Source of the DNA: Nematopogon swammerdamellus
Taxonomy: Eukaryota > Arthropoda > Insecta > Lepidoptera > Adelidae
Assembly: GCA_946902875.1 (NCBI GenBank)
Contig: OX336353.1
Coordinates: 20,969,151-21,033,150, forward strand
Direction of reading: 5' to 3'
DNA length: 64,000 nt
The notes under the pieces were generated by a model, which did no database searches, was not told where the DNA came from, and saw only the letters and a program-made list of their open reading frames with translations. Positions 31,353 to 42,642 of this stretch are shown piece by piece (within the stretch, counting starts at the first letter, position 1; each line of letters begins with the position of its first letter). The translations under genes and the position numbers were made by a program.

Positions 31353-32058
31353 TGTACCTGCCCATTATGAAAATTCAGCTCAGGATAATCCCTTATCCAC
31401 CTGTTAACCGTGTCTTCACGGGGCAATCTCCGGGGTGGCATGTTTTTTTTACACAAATTTGCGAGAACAAACACTTATTATCCAAATATAATATGAATAC
31501 TAAAATCACATCTGTAAACGAGAAAAACGAGATTTCAGTGAAAAGCAGACATTTTTTATTATTAACAAGTTGCTAAGCGACGTTTTTTACATTATTCGAA
31601 TTTTTTACATTTTACAAATGTATTCTTTTCCTACCTGTCGCGAACACACATCTAATGCGATGCGACGCTCGATCGCGCCCGCGCCGCCGCGCCGCCGTGT
31701 GTAGGTAGGTACTGTATGCTCCTCGAATACTACACACTACACAGGCACAAGAATAGGGAAGGTACCCTTTTCTATTCATATGACAGGTGCGACCGCGTGG
31801 AGGCGATGCGGCAAAGCTTCCATGTGCGCCGCGCGCCATTTAAATTTTTCCAAAGATTATCAAACAATATTATTACCTGTCTCTTTAGTAGTTTAGTAGG
31901 TTAATAGGTAGTAGTTAGTAGGTTAGTTAGGTTTTATTTTCTAAAGAAATTGGTACCTAGTTTGAATTCGGCATTTTCGAAAATTGTGGATACCTACATT
32001 TTGTAAGTTAATTTACATTACGGAGAAGGCATTTAACCTTCTTACTTTTAAATATACA
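31353..32058. other. Non-coding, small GC patch at 31670-31700
   Basis: No supported gene. TAGTAGGTTAGT steps near 31890-31935 are simple-repeat-like. Confidence 0.35.
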
Positions 32059-32230
32059 GGTCAGTTAACTAAAGCTGGCACGTACACATTACTCACACCA
32101 ATGCAATTGCCCGCGTGCGAGTGAGACAAATCGGGTTTTCGTGATGCGTATGCAGTGCGACATCTCACTCGCACGCGGGCAATTGCATTGTTGTGAGTAC
32201 TGTGTACGTGCCAGCTTTAGTTAACCGACC
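32059..32230. mobile_element. Foldback MITE, ~172 bp
   Basis: Outer parts are inverse copies (GTTAACTAAAGCTGGCACGT ... ACGTGCCAGCTTTAGTTAAC and CAATGCAATTGCCCGCGTGC with its complement), leaving a short centre. Confidence 0.75.
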
Positions 32231-33146
32231 TATACTTTTATTACAAGGTATATTTAAAACTTATAAATATGAAAGAATTAATAAGAAGTACTTATTAATA
32301 CTTTCATATTAAGTATTAGGTATAATTATTACGGCGCGGCGCGCGCGGCAATGCGAATGCGGCCCTGGAATGTCCCCCACAATCCGACCTTTGGTAATTA
32401 AATATGTCAATAAATTAATAAATCACTCCACTACCAACCACCATGTGTGGTATATGTTCTATATTTAGTAAACTTAAGTTTACTTCAAAATTTACTAAAA
32501 CTCTTTATAATTATAGTGATTCCATTGTGGTTAGCAAAGCAAGTTAGTGGTAGGTATCGCCAAATAATAACTGGTAACCCTGAGAGAGAACATCAGTATT
32601 GCACCAAGCAAAGAAGTTCGCGAGTGCAAGCCACGAGGATTTACTATCTACGTCCGGCGTGGCGACGCGCGCGCCCCGCCGCGCCACGGCGGCGGCGGCG
32701 TCGAGTTCGCGGGACGAACCGCCGCGGTCGGCAGGCAATCTCAAACTAAGGCAGGAGATTATTTTGATTGGCTAGTGAGTGCGAAATGGTGGCATTTGGC
32801 ACGGACAAATCAGGGAGCCAGAACTGAGTTCTGACCAGGGACGTGCGGCCCCTTAAGTAATCTGTGGTACCACGCACAAGCGCATAGAGAGAGCACAACG
32901 GTGTGACTGTGCTCTGTGAGTGCGATAAAGGAACTATTTAGAATTTTAAAAAACGACCGTTCTTTCTAAACATGTTAATGACAACAACAAAAAAAAAAGA
33001 GACCTGAGGCTGTGAAGTTCCCCAGAGCAACGCACGTACCTAATAGTATTACGTGTAAAGATAGTAAGCGAACTCACAAAACATCTTAACTCAGAGACTA
33101 TACTAGCTGTCGCTATAACATCCATATTTTTTAATTTTAGATTTTT
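32231..33146. other. Non-coding, CpG-rich patch at 32640-32740
   Basis: Short arginine-rich frames here reflect GC composition. No gene is supported. Confidence 0.35.
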
Positions 33147-33245
33147 TTATGGAAACTTACAAGGTTGGCTACATCATCTACAACATCCGTAATGTCAGCC
33201 CATAACACCTTAGTGTACCGGTGTCATGTCAGTGCTTCCCATTGG
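33147..33245 (-). repeat. SINE family 1 tail, minus orientation
   Basis: Truncated at its 5' side. Contains the complement of the GGGCTGACATxACGGATG tail. Confidence 0.65.
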
Positions 33246-33249
33246 TCGT

Positions 33250-33790
33250 TTTTTTTTTTTATTGAAACTGACAAGGTTGGCGGCTGGCTACATCACCTAC
33301 AAGATCCGTGATGTCAGCCCATAACAACGGGTGAACTAGGTGCCATGTGAGTGCTTCCCTTCATTTCGCGCTGGCTACACTGAACTGGACGATAAACACG
33401 AACTATTTACATAGCCGTTTCGACCGACGTTTCGTTCAGTGCGGTGGTACCAACCCGGCCGGGATAAACCCTACCACCTAGTAAGGTAAGAAGGGAAGGG
33501 ACCTACAGTTTAACGTGCCGGCTACATTGAACTGGACGGAAAACAATATTACTTACATAGCCGTTTCGACCGATCTTTCATTCAGTGCGGTGGTGGTACT
33601 AACCCGGGCGGGTTAAACCCTACCACCTAGTAAGGTAACAAAGGGAGGGACCTACAGTTGTAAGTAGGTATGTGGAATTCGAACCACGGTCAGCCTCCAA
33701 CGATCAAACGGTCACCCATCCAAGTTTTGACCGCGTCCAGAGTCCAGCCAAACCAGATGATACCAACGACAGTCGACCAGTACCGAGGCT
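33250..33790 (-). repeat. SINE family 1, minus, with internal duplication
   Basis: Starts at a T-run (complement of the A-tail). The central module (ACCCTACCACCTAGTAAGG) occurs twice, at about 33468 and 33625, and the tRNA-like head ends near 33790. Confidence 0.7.
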
Positions 33791-34172
33791 GTTATTCAAG
33801 GCGCAATGTTTCTAGAGTCGTTGCTTGCTTGTATTGTATTTTTCGCAATTAAGGTCATTCGTGTTTCGAACCACGCGCGACGACAGTTCCAAAACACTAT
33901 GAAAATATGGTCCACGATACTTTAGCGTCAATAAAAATATAGGTATTTTGGAAAGGAGTACTGTACGTACTGCAACTTGGAAGAACCACTGATGTCAACG
34001 CACAATGTTAACGCGAGTCGAAAGAGAGGCATTATCAATCACAGCTGGGCGATGGGCATTATCATAGACTTCTATAGATTCGTTAAATTTTGTACTGGCG
34101 TCTACATAAAAACCACGATACACAAATCTTGAACATAAACGTCACACACAACCGGTATGTAGAGGCAAGCGG
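33791..34172. other. No gene seen
   Basis: No ORF or repeat recognised. Confidence 0.3.
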
Positions 34173-34390
34173 CACATGATAGGACAAAGGAACGCTTGCG
34201 CTGTAGATCAGCTGATTGTAAACGCGAAGTGGCAGAAAAGAAACGTAACAAAAACTATATGCACCGCCTCAACATTAGGTTAGGGTTAATATAGAGAAGA
34301 TGCGTCGCGTAGGTTATTTTTTTTTAACCTCCAAAAAATCACAGCTGATCTACAGCGCCATCGTTCCTTTGTTCTCTCCTGTGCCATACC
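34173..34390. mobile_element. Foldback MITE with GTTAGGGTTAA interior
   Basis: Inverse arms AGGACAAAGGAACG / CGTTCCTTTGTTCT and GCTGTAGATCAGCTG / CAGCTGATCTACAGC. The centre shares CGCCTCAACATTAGGTTAGG with 38516. Confidence 0.6.
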
Positions 34391-35348
34391 CTACGTAGAG
34401 AGCGTTTCAACTCCCTTCGCCGTTATGTTGGCTCCTCTGTCTATCTGTCAAAACAGCGTTGAGGGTTGCTATGTGTACGATTTACCCGTAATTATTGGTA
34501 TTTACCGTATTTATTATACGGTAAATACCGATTACATTATTAGGTAATATAATGTTCACAATCTGGCAACACGAATTTAAGCACTGACAGTAGAGAGGGG
34601 GACAACGGCTGTTTTTCAACAGCACGTTATATTGATCTGCTGTTTTTATATCGCAGCTGTTTTAAAGTGCTGTATCGTTAGAATGCTGTTTTTGGTGGTG
34701 TTGTTGGAATTTGAACCTAACGCTGTTGGAATAACTAGCATATTTGAAATAAGAGATAAATATTATATCACGGGAATACAGCAGGCAGACAGATCAGAAA
34801 TGTGTCTATGGTCAATTTTTTTTTTAAATTATTGGCTTGGATGCCGGGTCCTTCTGCCATTTCTTTAAAATTTATATAATATTTTCGACGGTATTTATTA
34901 TGTATTTGTAATGGTTTTTATAATATTTTTATTCACTTAATAAATCAGTAATTTTAAGATTGCACAACTTGTCATTGTAATCTTCAAAGAATATTGTTAT
35001 TTAACCTTCCTTATTATTAATTAACTTTCCTTTATAATTGTATAAAGAATGTTGCGAAGGAAGATGGCGGATGAATAAGTTGGTTTGCCGCGTCGTCGTA
35101 AATAATTAAAAAGTATATATTTTTGAGATTCTCGCGATTCGAGAAGAAAACAACAGACATTAGAAGTACAACAGAAAAGGCTGTATACTTTAATTAGTTT
35201 TGCCTGTTCCGAAAAGGGACAAATAAATATAAAAAAAAATTATAAAATGTTGATTTGAGATTATTAAAAGATTTACTTGCCAACACAGACTGTTTTCCAT
35301 CCATTTACGATTTCGCCAGTCTGCTGTTTATGGTTGCTGTTTCTACCA

Positions 35349-35626
35349 AACAGCAGTCTAGTCTATGATATATTTCCAACGTCTCGCACGTTGGAAATAT
35401 ATCATATCATCATCTGCTGTTTTATTTAATTATTTAAAATGTAACCTTAAGTCATTGCATTAAGGGTTAAGTTACAAAATACTATAAAAACAGCAGTCTA
35501 GTCTATGATATATTTCCAACGTCTCGCACGTTGGAAATATATCATATCATCATCTGCTGTTTTATTTAATTATTTAAAATGTAACCTTAAGTCATTGCAT
35601 TAAGGGTTAAGTTACAAAATACTATA
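35349..35626 (+). repeat. 140-bp tandem duplication containing a perfect palindrome
   Basis: Two essentially identical 140-bp units (35349-35488, 35489-35626). Each includes ATATTTCCAACGTCTCGCAC continuing into its inverse, and the CCTTAAGTCATTGCATTAAG segment. Confidence 0.85.
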
Positions 35627-35887
35627 AACACTGCCCTCTATCGAGCGACAGCTTCAAATACCTACAGGCTACAACAAATAATTTTTATTATATCAACTAG
35701 ATGGCGATACGTACGAGATAAATAGCAAACAGCATTACAGCAAACAGCAGATGTGGTGGAATATTTCTAACGTTATAAATGCTGTAAATTTATAATATAA
35801 TATGTTGCCTGCTGTATAATATATTCCCCACGACTAACTGACAGTGACACTGACAGTGGAGCCAACATAACGGCGAAGGGAACTTAT

Positions 35888-36067
35888 AGGGGAAGGCTAC
35901 ACGCTCAAAAAAAACTGTGATCCATCATAGTGGTATTGGTATTTACTGATAGTTTTTGCTAGTGTATTGACTGAGCGCTCTATACATACACTGAGCCATC
36001 AGTAAATGTGGTATTTACTGTTGTATTTATTTGGTATTTAGTATTTATTGAGCGTGTAGCCTTCCCC
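35888..36067. mobile_element. ~180-bp MITE nested in the TIR element
   Basis: TIRs GGGGAAGGCTACACGCTCAA / TTGAGCGTGTAGCCTTCCCC, flanked by TTA on both sides. It splits the right end of the 34399-36080 element. Confidence 0.7.
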
Positions 36068-36267
36068 TTAGTTGAAACGCTCCATAATAATATATTCTTT
36101 GGAATTGTTGAAAAGATGGTGGCAGGTGGCGGCAGGCGGATGAACAAGTTTGTTTGCCGCATCATCGTGGGAGCGTTCATAAACAAAGTGACGGATTTTA
36201 GGCTAATTTTGGACCCCACTAAGGTAAAATAAAAGAACCCTTATTTTTTTTTTTTTAGATTAATTCG

Positions 36268-36430
36268 TCTCCTCCCGAAACAGGCAAACTCATTAGATTA
36301 TACAGCCAATTTAGCTTTTAACGTCTGTTGTATAAGTTCTCGCACCGCGTGAACCACAAAAATATATATTTTTAATTACAAAGACGACGCGACATACTTC
36401 CGCCGTCCGCCATCTTTTTCCTTTTTTAGG
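36268..36430 (-). repeat. Inverse degenerate copy of 35055-35215
   Basis: CCCGAAACAGGCAAACTCAT and CCGCCGTCCGCCATCTT mirror the AAGATGGCGGATG and GTTTTGCCTGTTCCGAAAAG parts near 35060 and 35200. Confidence 0.5.
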
Positions 36431-36808
36431 TTTTTCCAGGTTTAGGTTTCACCAGTTTTTTTAGAGAACCCTTATATTAACCCTGGTAATTTTTTTTTAA
36501 ACCACCAAAACATCACTCATACACACTTTCCTTCGAGCCGAAGTCTGCCGAAAGGAGCCAAAGGAGCCAGGAAGTCTTTCAGGAGGCGCACCGGTGAACG
36601 ATCTATATACCTTGGCGAGTGGTTATGCTCTTTGGCTGCGCCATAGAGTCGGCTGTACGGTCAAACAACCCTCGCCTTTCCCTAAGAATAAAAAAAAAGA
36701 GAAATTAATAGTTTTTGCCCACCACGGACGGACGGACCTGCCGCGGGCGAAATCGGGCGGCGTAATAAATTCTTTGCGGGCGGCCGACACGACGACGACG
36801 GGGTGTAC

Positions 36809-37045
36809 CATATTCTAGTACATCGTATTCGAGTCCATCGTACTCTGGGTCCGATAATTTGGTTCATCGTATTTTGGTACATCGTATTCGAGGTATCTTA
36901 TTTTGGGCATCCGTATTCTAGTACAGCGTACTCGAGGTCCGATAATTTGGTACACGATAATTTAGGCATCATGACCCAAATTATCGGACCTAAAATACGA
37001 TGGACTAGAGTACGCCGAGGCGCCGTACTTTGGGTAGTGTCGAAT
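36809..37045. repeat. ~15-bp minisatellite with central inversion (locus 1)
   Basis: Degenerate units such as CATCGTATTTTGGTA and CCGATAATTTGGTA follow one another in one orientation and switch to the complement near 36975. A second locus is at 46527-46765. Confidence 0.75.
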
Positions 37046-37162
37046 AAATAATTGACGACATCTACCGGGAAGTAGCAATCTCCCTTCAACTTATCAGCAT
37101 GTTCAAGCTTACTTATTAGTCTGCTAGTTTGATTCATGTATTGTCTGTTAGATGTCACTAGC
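37046..37162 (-). CDS. Possible exon or coding relic, unrecognised
   Basis: On the minus strand, after a TTTTAATGTAG acceptor-like site, a frame reads SNRQYMNQTSRLISKLEHAD and CYFPVDVVNYLFD before running into the minisatellite. The sequence has protein-like composition, but no family is recognised. Confidence 0.22.
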
Positions 37163-38334
37163 TACATTAAAATAAATGTGAAAGAAGTTTTTCCACATTA
37201 AAGATTTCACGGTACTAGTTTAGGAAAAAAGGTAGGTAGTTACATGATATATCTAGTATTGCCATATAATTTATTAACGATTTACTGCAGTATTTACAGA
37301 TTCACCGAATCATTGTTTTAGGCAGTTATTTAGAGTTGACGACGTAAAATAAATAGGTACCTACTTACGTAATTTAAGCATGTCAATAATTTTTAATTAG
37401 GTACCGAAGCATTTTTTTTTTACCTGAAACATAATATTATTTATAGTAAGCTGGAACTATAGAAATAACTCCGTTTTATTTGTATACTTGTAAGTACCTA
37501 TTAGATTTTAAGTTTGTAAATAATATGTAAAATTTATATAAAAAGAAACGTGTGAATAAATGCATATAATAATTAGGTACACTTTATGCCACTTAATGTG
37601 TGGCAACTAGTGGCAAGGGCGCACTTATTGCCTTAGGTAATCTCCTCCAATCAACCAGCTGGACCTCCAGTTTACATGGAATCCGAAATGGAGCAGTGGG
37701 TTAAGGTATGCACGTAAATTTACTTCAAAAAATACTAATATAGAATAAAATGTATAGGTACTTATGATGTATTGGAAGTTGCACCCTTGGCTCTTGGGAG
37801 TTGGGTGGCGTCCTTCTAAGCTGCTTTTTCCTGAACGTGCATGGACTCCATGGCCATGGCCGTCTGTCCCAAGTCTCAACCCTAGGGTAGAGTGACAAAA
37901 TATAAAAAAAAACGTTATGCAAAGACCCTTATATCTTAGTGCATATACAGGTATCCCAGTTTGCGTAGGGAACATTAAAATCTGGTGTAGATATTTGATT
38001 ATAATTTTCATTATTTACTACTCCATGGTGTAAAACACGAATATGAAATAATTTTTCAGTTTGGTTGAGATTTTTTTTACTGTCCCCATAGATATATTTT
38101 GGCCGAAGTAAATATTGAAAGTTTATTTATAGACATAGACAATCAAAAAAATTTTAAACTACACTGAAAAAAAAATCTTTCATATTCGTATTCAACGCCA
38201 TAATATAAGGAGTATATATCCATAATCTATAGGTGAGTTATGTGATGCCAGTTTGGCGGGAAATTTAAATTTCGTCTGGCTCCGCCTCCGGCACTCCTAG
38301 CGAACCTACTGAACCCGATATTCGTTAGCTCGTC
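37163..38334. other. AT-rich DNA without supported genes
   Basis: A 128-codon minus frame at 37625-38011 has a short KSSLEGRHPTPKSQG-type stretch of unknown origin. Not called. Confidence 0.35.
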
Positions 38335-38495
38335 TTAGTGATTTCGTGGCGCATTGGTACGGTGTAGGGTTTGTATGTTTTGACCATGGGTTCGAATCCC
38401 ACCAAATTTTTTTTTTTTTTGGTTTTTTTTAAGCAATGTTAGGGTGTTTAGTTTTTTTTATAACCACCTAAAAGCTTTATTTTCGGAAATACAAA
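38335..38495 (+). repeat. tRNA-derived SINE (family 4)
   Basis: Head TGGCGCATTGGTACGGTGTA (box A) and GGGTTCGAATCCC (box B), then a T-run and GTTAGGGTGTTTAG ... TTTTCGGAAATAC. It shares both ends with 50617-50900 (minus). Confidence 0.65.
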
Positions 38496-38529
38496 CGTAA
38501 CAAAAACGACATGCGCCGCCTCAACATTA

Positions 38530-38594
38530 GGTTAGGGTTAAATTATAGAAGATGCGTCGCGTACCGACGCATCTTCTATAATTTAACCCTGGTT
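38530..38594. repeat. Perfect ~29-bp-arm hairpin
   Basis: TAGGGTTAAATTATAGAAGA ... TCTTCTATAATTTAACCCT around CGCGTACCGACG. Related to the MITE core at 34290 and to 36470-36510. Confidence 0.7.
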
Positions 38595-38600
38595 ATTTTT

Positions 38601-39309
38601 TTTAAACCACCAAAACGGAGAAAACTCGCATAGTGCAGTTCAAATACTTCCGAAATTTAAATTTCCCGCCAAACTGGCATCGACCAATCAGAGCAACTCA
38701 TCCTATAGACTTTGGAAATATGCAGCCGGGACACCCTGTCTAGCTAGAAACGACAATATTTTTTTTAGATTGTGTATGCATAATTGGTTTTGGAGTTATA
38801 AAATGAATGGTATGCATACATTATCCAGTAAGTAATTAATGTATGTAATTGTTAGGCATTTTAATTCTGTAGGTACATCATTCACTTTTTTAACAAAACC
38901 CTTGAAAGAGATGAAATTCATGTCTCTTTTTTACACAGACGAAAAGAGATCGAACTTCTTTCTCTATTTCCGGTGTATCGCTAAATACGAATGTAAAAGT
39001 TTATAGCTAAGATAAATAATTCTTTGGTCTATAGGAGTATGGTATGCATATCTCTCGGCATATGTAAATGTACATATAAAATAAATGGATGTTGGTATCT
39101 GTCTGTTGATCTGTTTGTTGGAGGCCGATAGACTCCGAAACTGCTGGACCGATCACCGTGAACCTTTGGGGGGTTGGTGTGGGGACGATGCCACTCCGCA
39201 AACCTCGCCCCGATTATTTTTAGGTTTCCGTACCCGTACGGGAGCCTATAGATAATAGAGAAAAAATAGATAAATAGTTAACCGTCTGTTAGGTACTACT
39301 ACTGAAGCC
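38601..39309. other. No gene seen
   Basis: Includes dispersed-repeat sequence near 39080-39250 (CTGTCTGTTGATCTGTTTG; TTTCCGTACCCGTACGGGAG palindrome). Confidence 0.35.
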
Positions 39310-39430
39310 TACGGGGCGGCGCGCGGCGCGGCGCGGCGGCAACGCGGCGGCGGGCGGCGGCGCGGCGGCGGGCGTCCGCCTGTCTGTCCGTCTGTCCGTC
39401 CGTCCGTCCGGGCCGTCCGTCCGTCAGCTC
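39310..39430. other. GC-rich patch and GTCCGTC microsatellite
   Basis: GGCGGCGCGGCGGCGGGCGT composition followed by (GTCC)n steps. No gene. Confidence 0.5.
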
Positions 39431-39696
39431 GGCGGATATACCAACAAATAATAAGAATAAGAAAAATAAAACAAATAAGGGAGGCACAGGCTACTTCTTC
39501 AAAAATAAGTTACTCTATGATCTACATGTGTGTGGCGTTCGTTACTTACTATACTACGCGCCAAAGAAAAGACGGAAATACGGATTACGCGCACGTAAGA
39601 CTCAGCGCGACAATGTAGGTAAAAAAAATGTACCGTTGTACCAGAATAGATTTTTTTCACTAATCTTGCCAGTCCAAGGCCTGGTAAAGTTTGATG

Positions 39697-39877
39697 GAAA
39701 AAAAATATAAAAACCGCCTTCAAAAATGTATGAAATAAAAAAATTAAAAATCAAACCCTAGAGTTGAAGGCGGTCGGTTATTTTTGCTTGCTTTAGCACC
39801 ACCGCCTTCAACTCTAGGGATCGATTTTTAATTTTTTTATTTCATACATTTTTGAAGGCGGTTTTTATATTTTTTTA
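39697..39877. mobile_element. Foldback element, second copy of the 21762 family
   Basis: Arms 39697-39775 and 39801-39877 share the CTAGAGTTGAAGGCGGT core with 21762-22132 but with a much shorter loop. Confidence 0.7.
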
Positions 39878-39936
39878 AATAGTTTTTTATTTCACAGTTT
39901 TTTTAGTAATTTTTATTTGCTATTAATGTACTGGGC

Positions 39937-40150
39937 GGAATCGCTCGGCCTTCGGCCTCGCGATTCGGCCTCGCTTTCCAATCCGATCTTGACCAAAAAA
40001 AATGGGACCACCTTGGAGCTAGACTGAACCGAACACAAAAAGAATCATCGAAATCGGTTCACAATTGGGGAAGATATTGCTGAACATACATAAAAAAAAA
40101 ATACATACAGCCGAACATAGAACCTCCTCCTTTTTTTGAAGTCGGTTAAT
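39937..40150 (+). repeat. GC hairpin plus dispersed repeat ending GAACCTCCTCCTTTTTTTGA
   Basis: Continues the foldback family as at 22183, then the GGGACCACCTTGGAGC ... CCTCCTCC...GAAGTCGGTTAA repeat. Confidence 0.6.
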
Positions 40151-40293
40151 GAGAAATCAAGATGATTGATAATAAATAACGCGCATTTCACATTCGGTAA
40201 AGCAAGTAAACGTTAGCAAACGGCCATTGACCTACGACAGTGACATTGAAATCGGTACTTTATTTTGTTTATTTGGGTCGGGGTCGCTTGCTA

Positions 40294-41013
40294 CAGTAGA
40301 AACCAAACTTAAATGCGGCTGTGAGATGCGCCCGTGTGTCTGCGCAAAAGACGATTATTAGGGCAGAGGGGGGGAGAACGGGAGGTGTGCAAAGGGGGTA
40401 TCGGCGCACCCTACCGCGCTCCCCCGCGTTGCTAGGATACGACCGCGCGCCGTCGCCGCCCGCGTCCTGTCGCCCGCGCACGCCCCGCTCTCGTCTGTGC
40501 GTGCGCCATTGTACAGTCACTCACTATTTATTTGTTTCTACCGTAGTGTCGCGGTAGATTTTCTACTAATGGTGGTTTCTCACATGTTTATTCGTATTCG
40601 TGATTGTAGCAAACATTTTAGTTTTATCTCACTCTAACCAAGCCATTAGAAGAAGACGAAACGGAAATGTTTACCAAATATTTGTGTACATTACATACAG
40701 CTATGTGTGGCTAGCATGATAAATGTTTATTGTTGAAGTGCGTTTACCGGGGTCGCCCAAACAACACCAACACGTCGTAATTTCAAACCGGTTATAACCA
40801 TGATCGATACATCGGTGTGCACAAACATAATATAATAAAATAATATATCAAAATAATACAAAGCAAGACTCTCTTTTTTTATCTGCAAATGATAATGTAA
40901 TAATGTTATAAATTTTCTGGCAAAATATTCGATTGAATATTTTATTTGACTATACATGCGCAGTCAAGCGGCCGAACTTCAGGCCAATACGCATTTAAGT
41001 TTGGTTTCCACTG
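40294..41013. mobile_element. 720-bp Tc1/mariner-like non-autonomous element
   Basis: 24-bp TIRs (CAGTAGAAACCAAACTTAAA ... TTTAAGTTTGGTTTCCACTG, one mismatch) flanked by TA on both sides, as in Tc1/mariner insertions. The interior has a GC-rich core at about 40370-40510 and no transposase. Confidence 0.55.
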
Positions 41014-41024
41014 TACCTACCTAC

Positions 41025-41047
41025 ATTACATTACATTACATTACATA
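41025..41047. repeat. (ACATT)n microsatellite
   Basis: Four to five TTACA units. Confidence 0.8.
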
Positions 41048-41059
41048 CCTACTACCGCC

Positions 41060-41300
41060 GCTCACATGTTTCGGAGCGTCGCGGGGCGGGTGGCGCGGCG
41101 GCGCGCGGCGGAGCGCGGCGGAGCGGCGGCGGCGCGGCGGAGTCGGCAGCGGCAGTGGCGCGCGCGCGCACCCCGCCCGCCGCTCCGCGCCGCCGCCGCC
41201 GCCGCCGCCCAGCCAGCTCCGACTCCGGCCGCCGCGGACCGCCCGGACGGAGCCACCCGGAGGCCCCGGCCCGGCCGGCCGGAGGTGCGCCTCCGGGCCA
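41060..41300. other. Strong CpG-rich island
   Basis: About 240 bp with very high GC, open in all frames from composition. A promoter or first exon is possible, but no Kozak-linked domain is readable. Confidence 0.35.
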
Positions 41301-41897
41301 TAGATAAAGGTAGAAAAGATACACAATTCAGTTTAATAGACTATTATTAGATATATTAATAGACTATATAGATATATCGGAACAAATATTAATGGGGTAT
41401 GAGAAAGTGATCGGTATTTGATACACATACGCTCCTTAGCGTACTATTAACTAATATTGAAAGACCTATAAAACACAACTGCGCCTTGTACGTCAAACGA
41501 TCCGCCTGCTGCGTTCTTGGTCTCCAGTTCTCCACCTGCTGCCGGAGCTGATACGCCGCCGGTCGTTGACACCCGAACAGCAGAGCCGGTCGTCGCCAAG
41601 ACGAACACGCTTCCATCGGCCGGTCCACGACTTCGATACCTCGAACGCTTTCCGTGCCTCGCCAACAGCAAATGCCGCTCCTGGGGGTGTTAGGAACTGT
41701 GACCCGAGACCACGGAGAAAATACTAAGTATTTCCTCCGTGCCCCAGCCAGACCCATATAGTTTTGTTTTGTTAATTTGTTGCAGCCATGGTTGCAGCAG
41801 CGGAAAGATGATTTTTTTCATCAAAAAAATATCACACACATATTTTTCTAAAAACCACTCGCAAAATGTTGATCCTACAACAAACAAGTACTGTACC
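41301..41897. other. Unassigned region with a 122-codon minus ORF
   Basis: The frame 41389-41757 (-) has no recognised domain. A MITE terminus (CCTTAGCGTACTATTAAC ... TTGAAAGACCTATA) lies at 41432-41470. Confidence 0.3.
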
Positions 41898-42058
41898 CGG
41901 CAGTAAGTAATGTACATCGAGCTTTAGAAACAGACAATCTCTCTCTCTAACACGGTGATAGATAAGACGTCATTCATGCTTCGTGCGACAGAAACGACGC
42001 TCTACAAAATGATTGTCTCTTTCTAAAGCTCGATGTACTCGTACATACTTACTGCCGA
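41898..42058. mobile_element. ~160-bp MITE with long TIRs
   Basis: GGCAGTAAGTAATGTACATC and ACATCGAGCTTTAGAAA at the left have inverse partners at the right end (GTACATACTTACTGCC). Confidence 0.7.
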
Positions 42059-42369
42059 TGTATATGAGAAACAAAGAAAACTAAATGCCTAAAATTTTAT
42101 TATATTTAAGTCTTAATACTTAACGAGTTACAACTGGCGGAGTGATGATCAATTTATTTAAATTGTGTTGTGAATATCACACCATATTTTATTTATTATT
42201 TCTGGCAGTTAATGGAGAATGTCAGTGGGTCCGTAGAATCCTTTGAAACTTTGTAAGAATGAAGCGGGTTGTTCCGCCATTTCGTTCAAATTTGCATGTT
42301 TTGGCCAGTGATATTTGCATGTTTTGGTCAATGCGTAGAAGAACAAAAGTTGTTCTGTTTCATGTACAG
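42059..42369. other. No gene seen
   Basis: GCATGTTTTGGCCAGTG / GCATGTTTTGGTCAATG short direct repeat near 42293-42330. Otherwise nothing. Confidence 0.3.
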
Positions 42370-42425
42370 AATCGGATTTTGTGGTCGTGGTTGGGTGTTC
42401 AACCCCAACCACAACCACAAAATCC
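42370..42425. repeat. Hairpin, ~24-bp arms
   Basis: CGGATTTTGTGGTCGTGGTT pairs with AACCACAACCACAAAATCCG, with one mismatch and a small loop. Confidence 0.75.
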
Positions 42426-42592
42426 GTATAATACTGTATATCCGTACTTATTGTATTTTTGTAAATTTTGCTTGATTTTTTTTTATTAAAAAAATTGCTA
42501 ATTTTGTGACCCGTATTTTTCTATCAAAAACTTTTCCAAAAATTCAGAAGAAAATCCCATGCATTGCAAATATACATTTACATCATATTAAT

Positions 42593-42642
42593 TGCACCAA
42601 TAACATAGGTTATAATTTTTTATAACCTATGTTATTGGTGCA
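42593..42642. repeat. Perfect hairpin, 22-bp arms, 6-nt loop
   Basis: TGCACCAATAACATAGGTTA ... TAACCTATGTTATTGGTGCA. Confidence 0.85.

Larger units (their letters stand above)
34399..36080. mobile_element. TIR element rich in AACAGCAG/CTGCTGTTT motifs, split by a MITE
   Basis: Left end GAGCGTTTCAACTCCCTTCG then CCGTTATGTTGGCTCC. The right end is its inverse, interrupted at 35888-36067 by another MITE. CTGCTGTTT-type motifs recur through the interior. No transposase is visible. Confidence 0.6.

Noticed and set aside
40946..41326. Several arginine/alanine/proline-rich ORFs on both strands
   Set aside because: High-GC island gives stop-poor frames everywhere; no domain or splice evidence.
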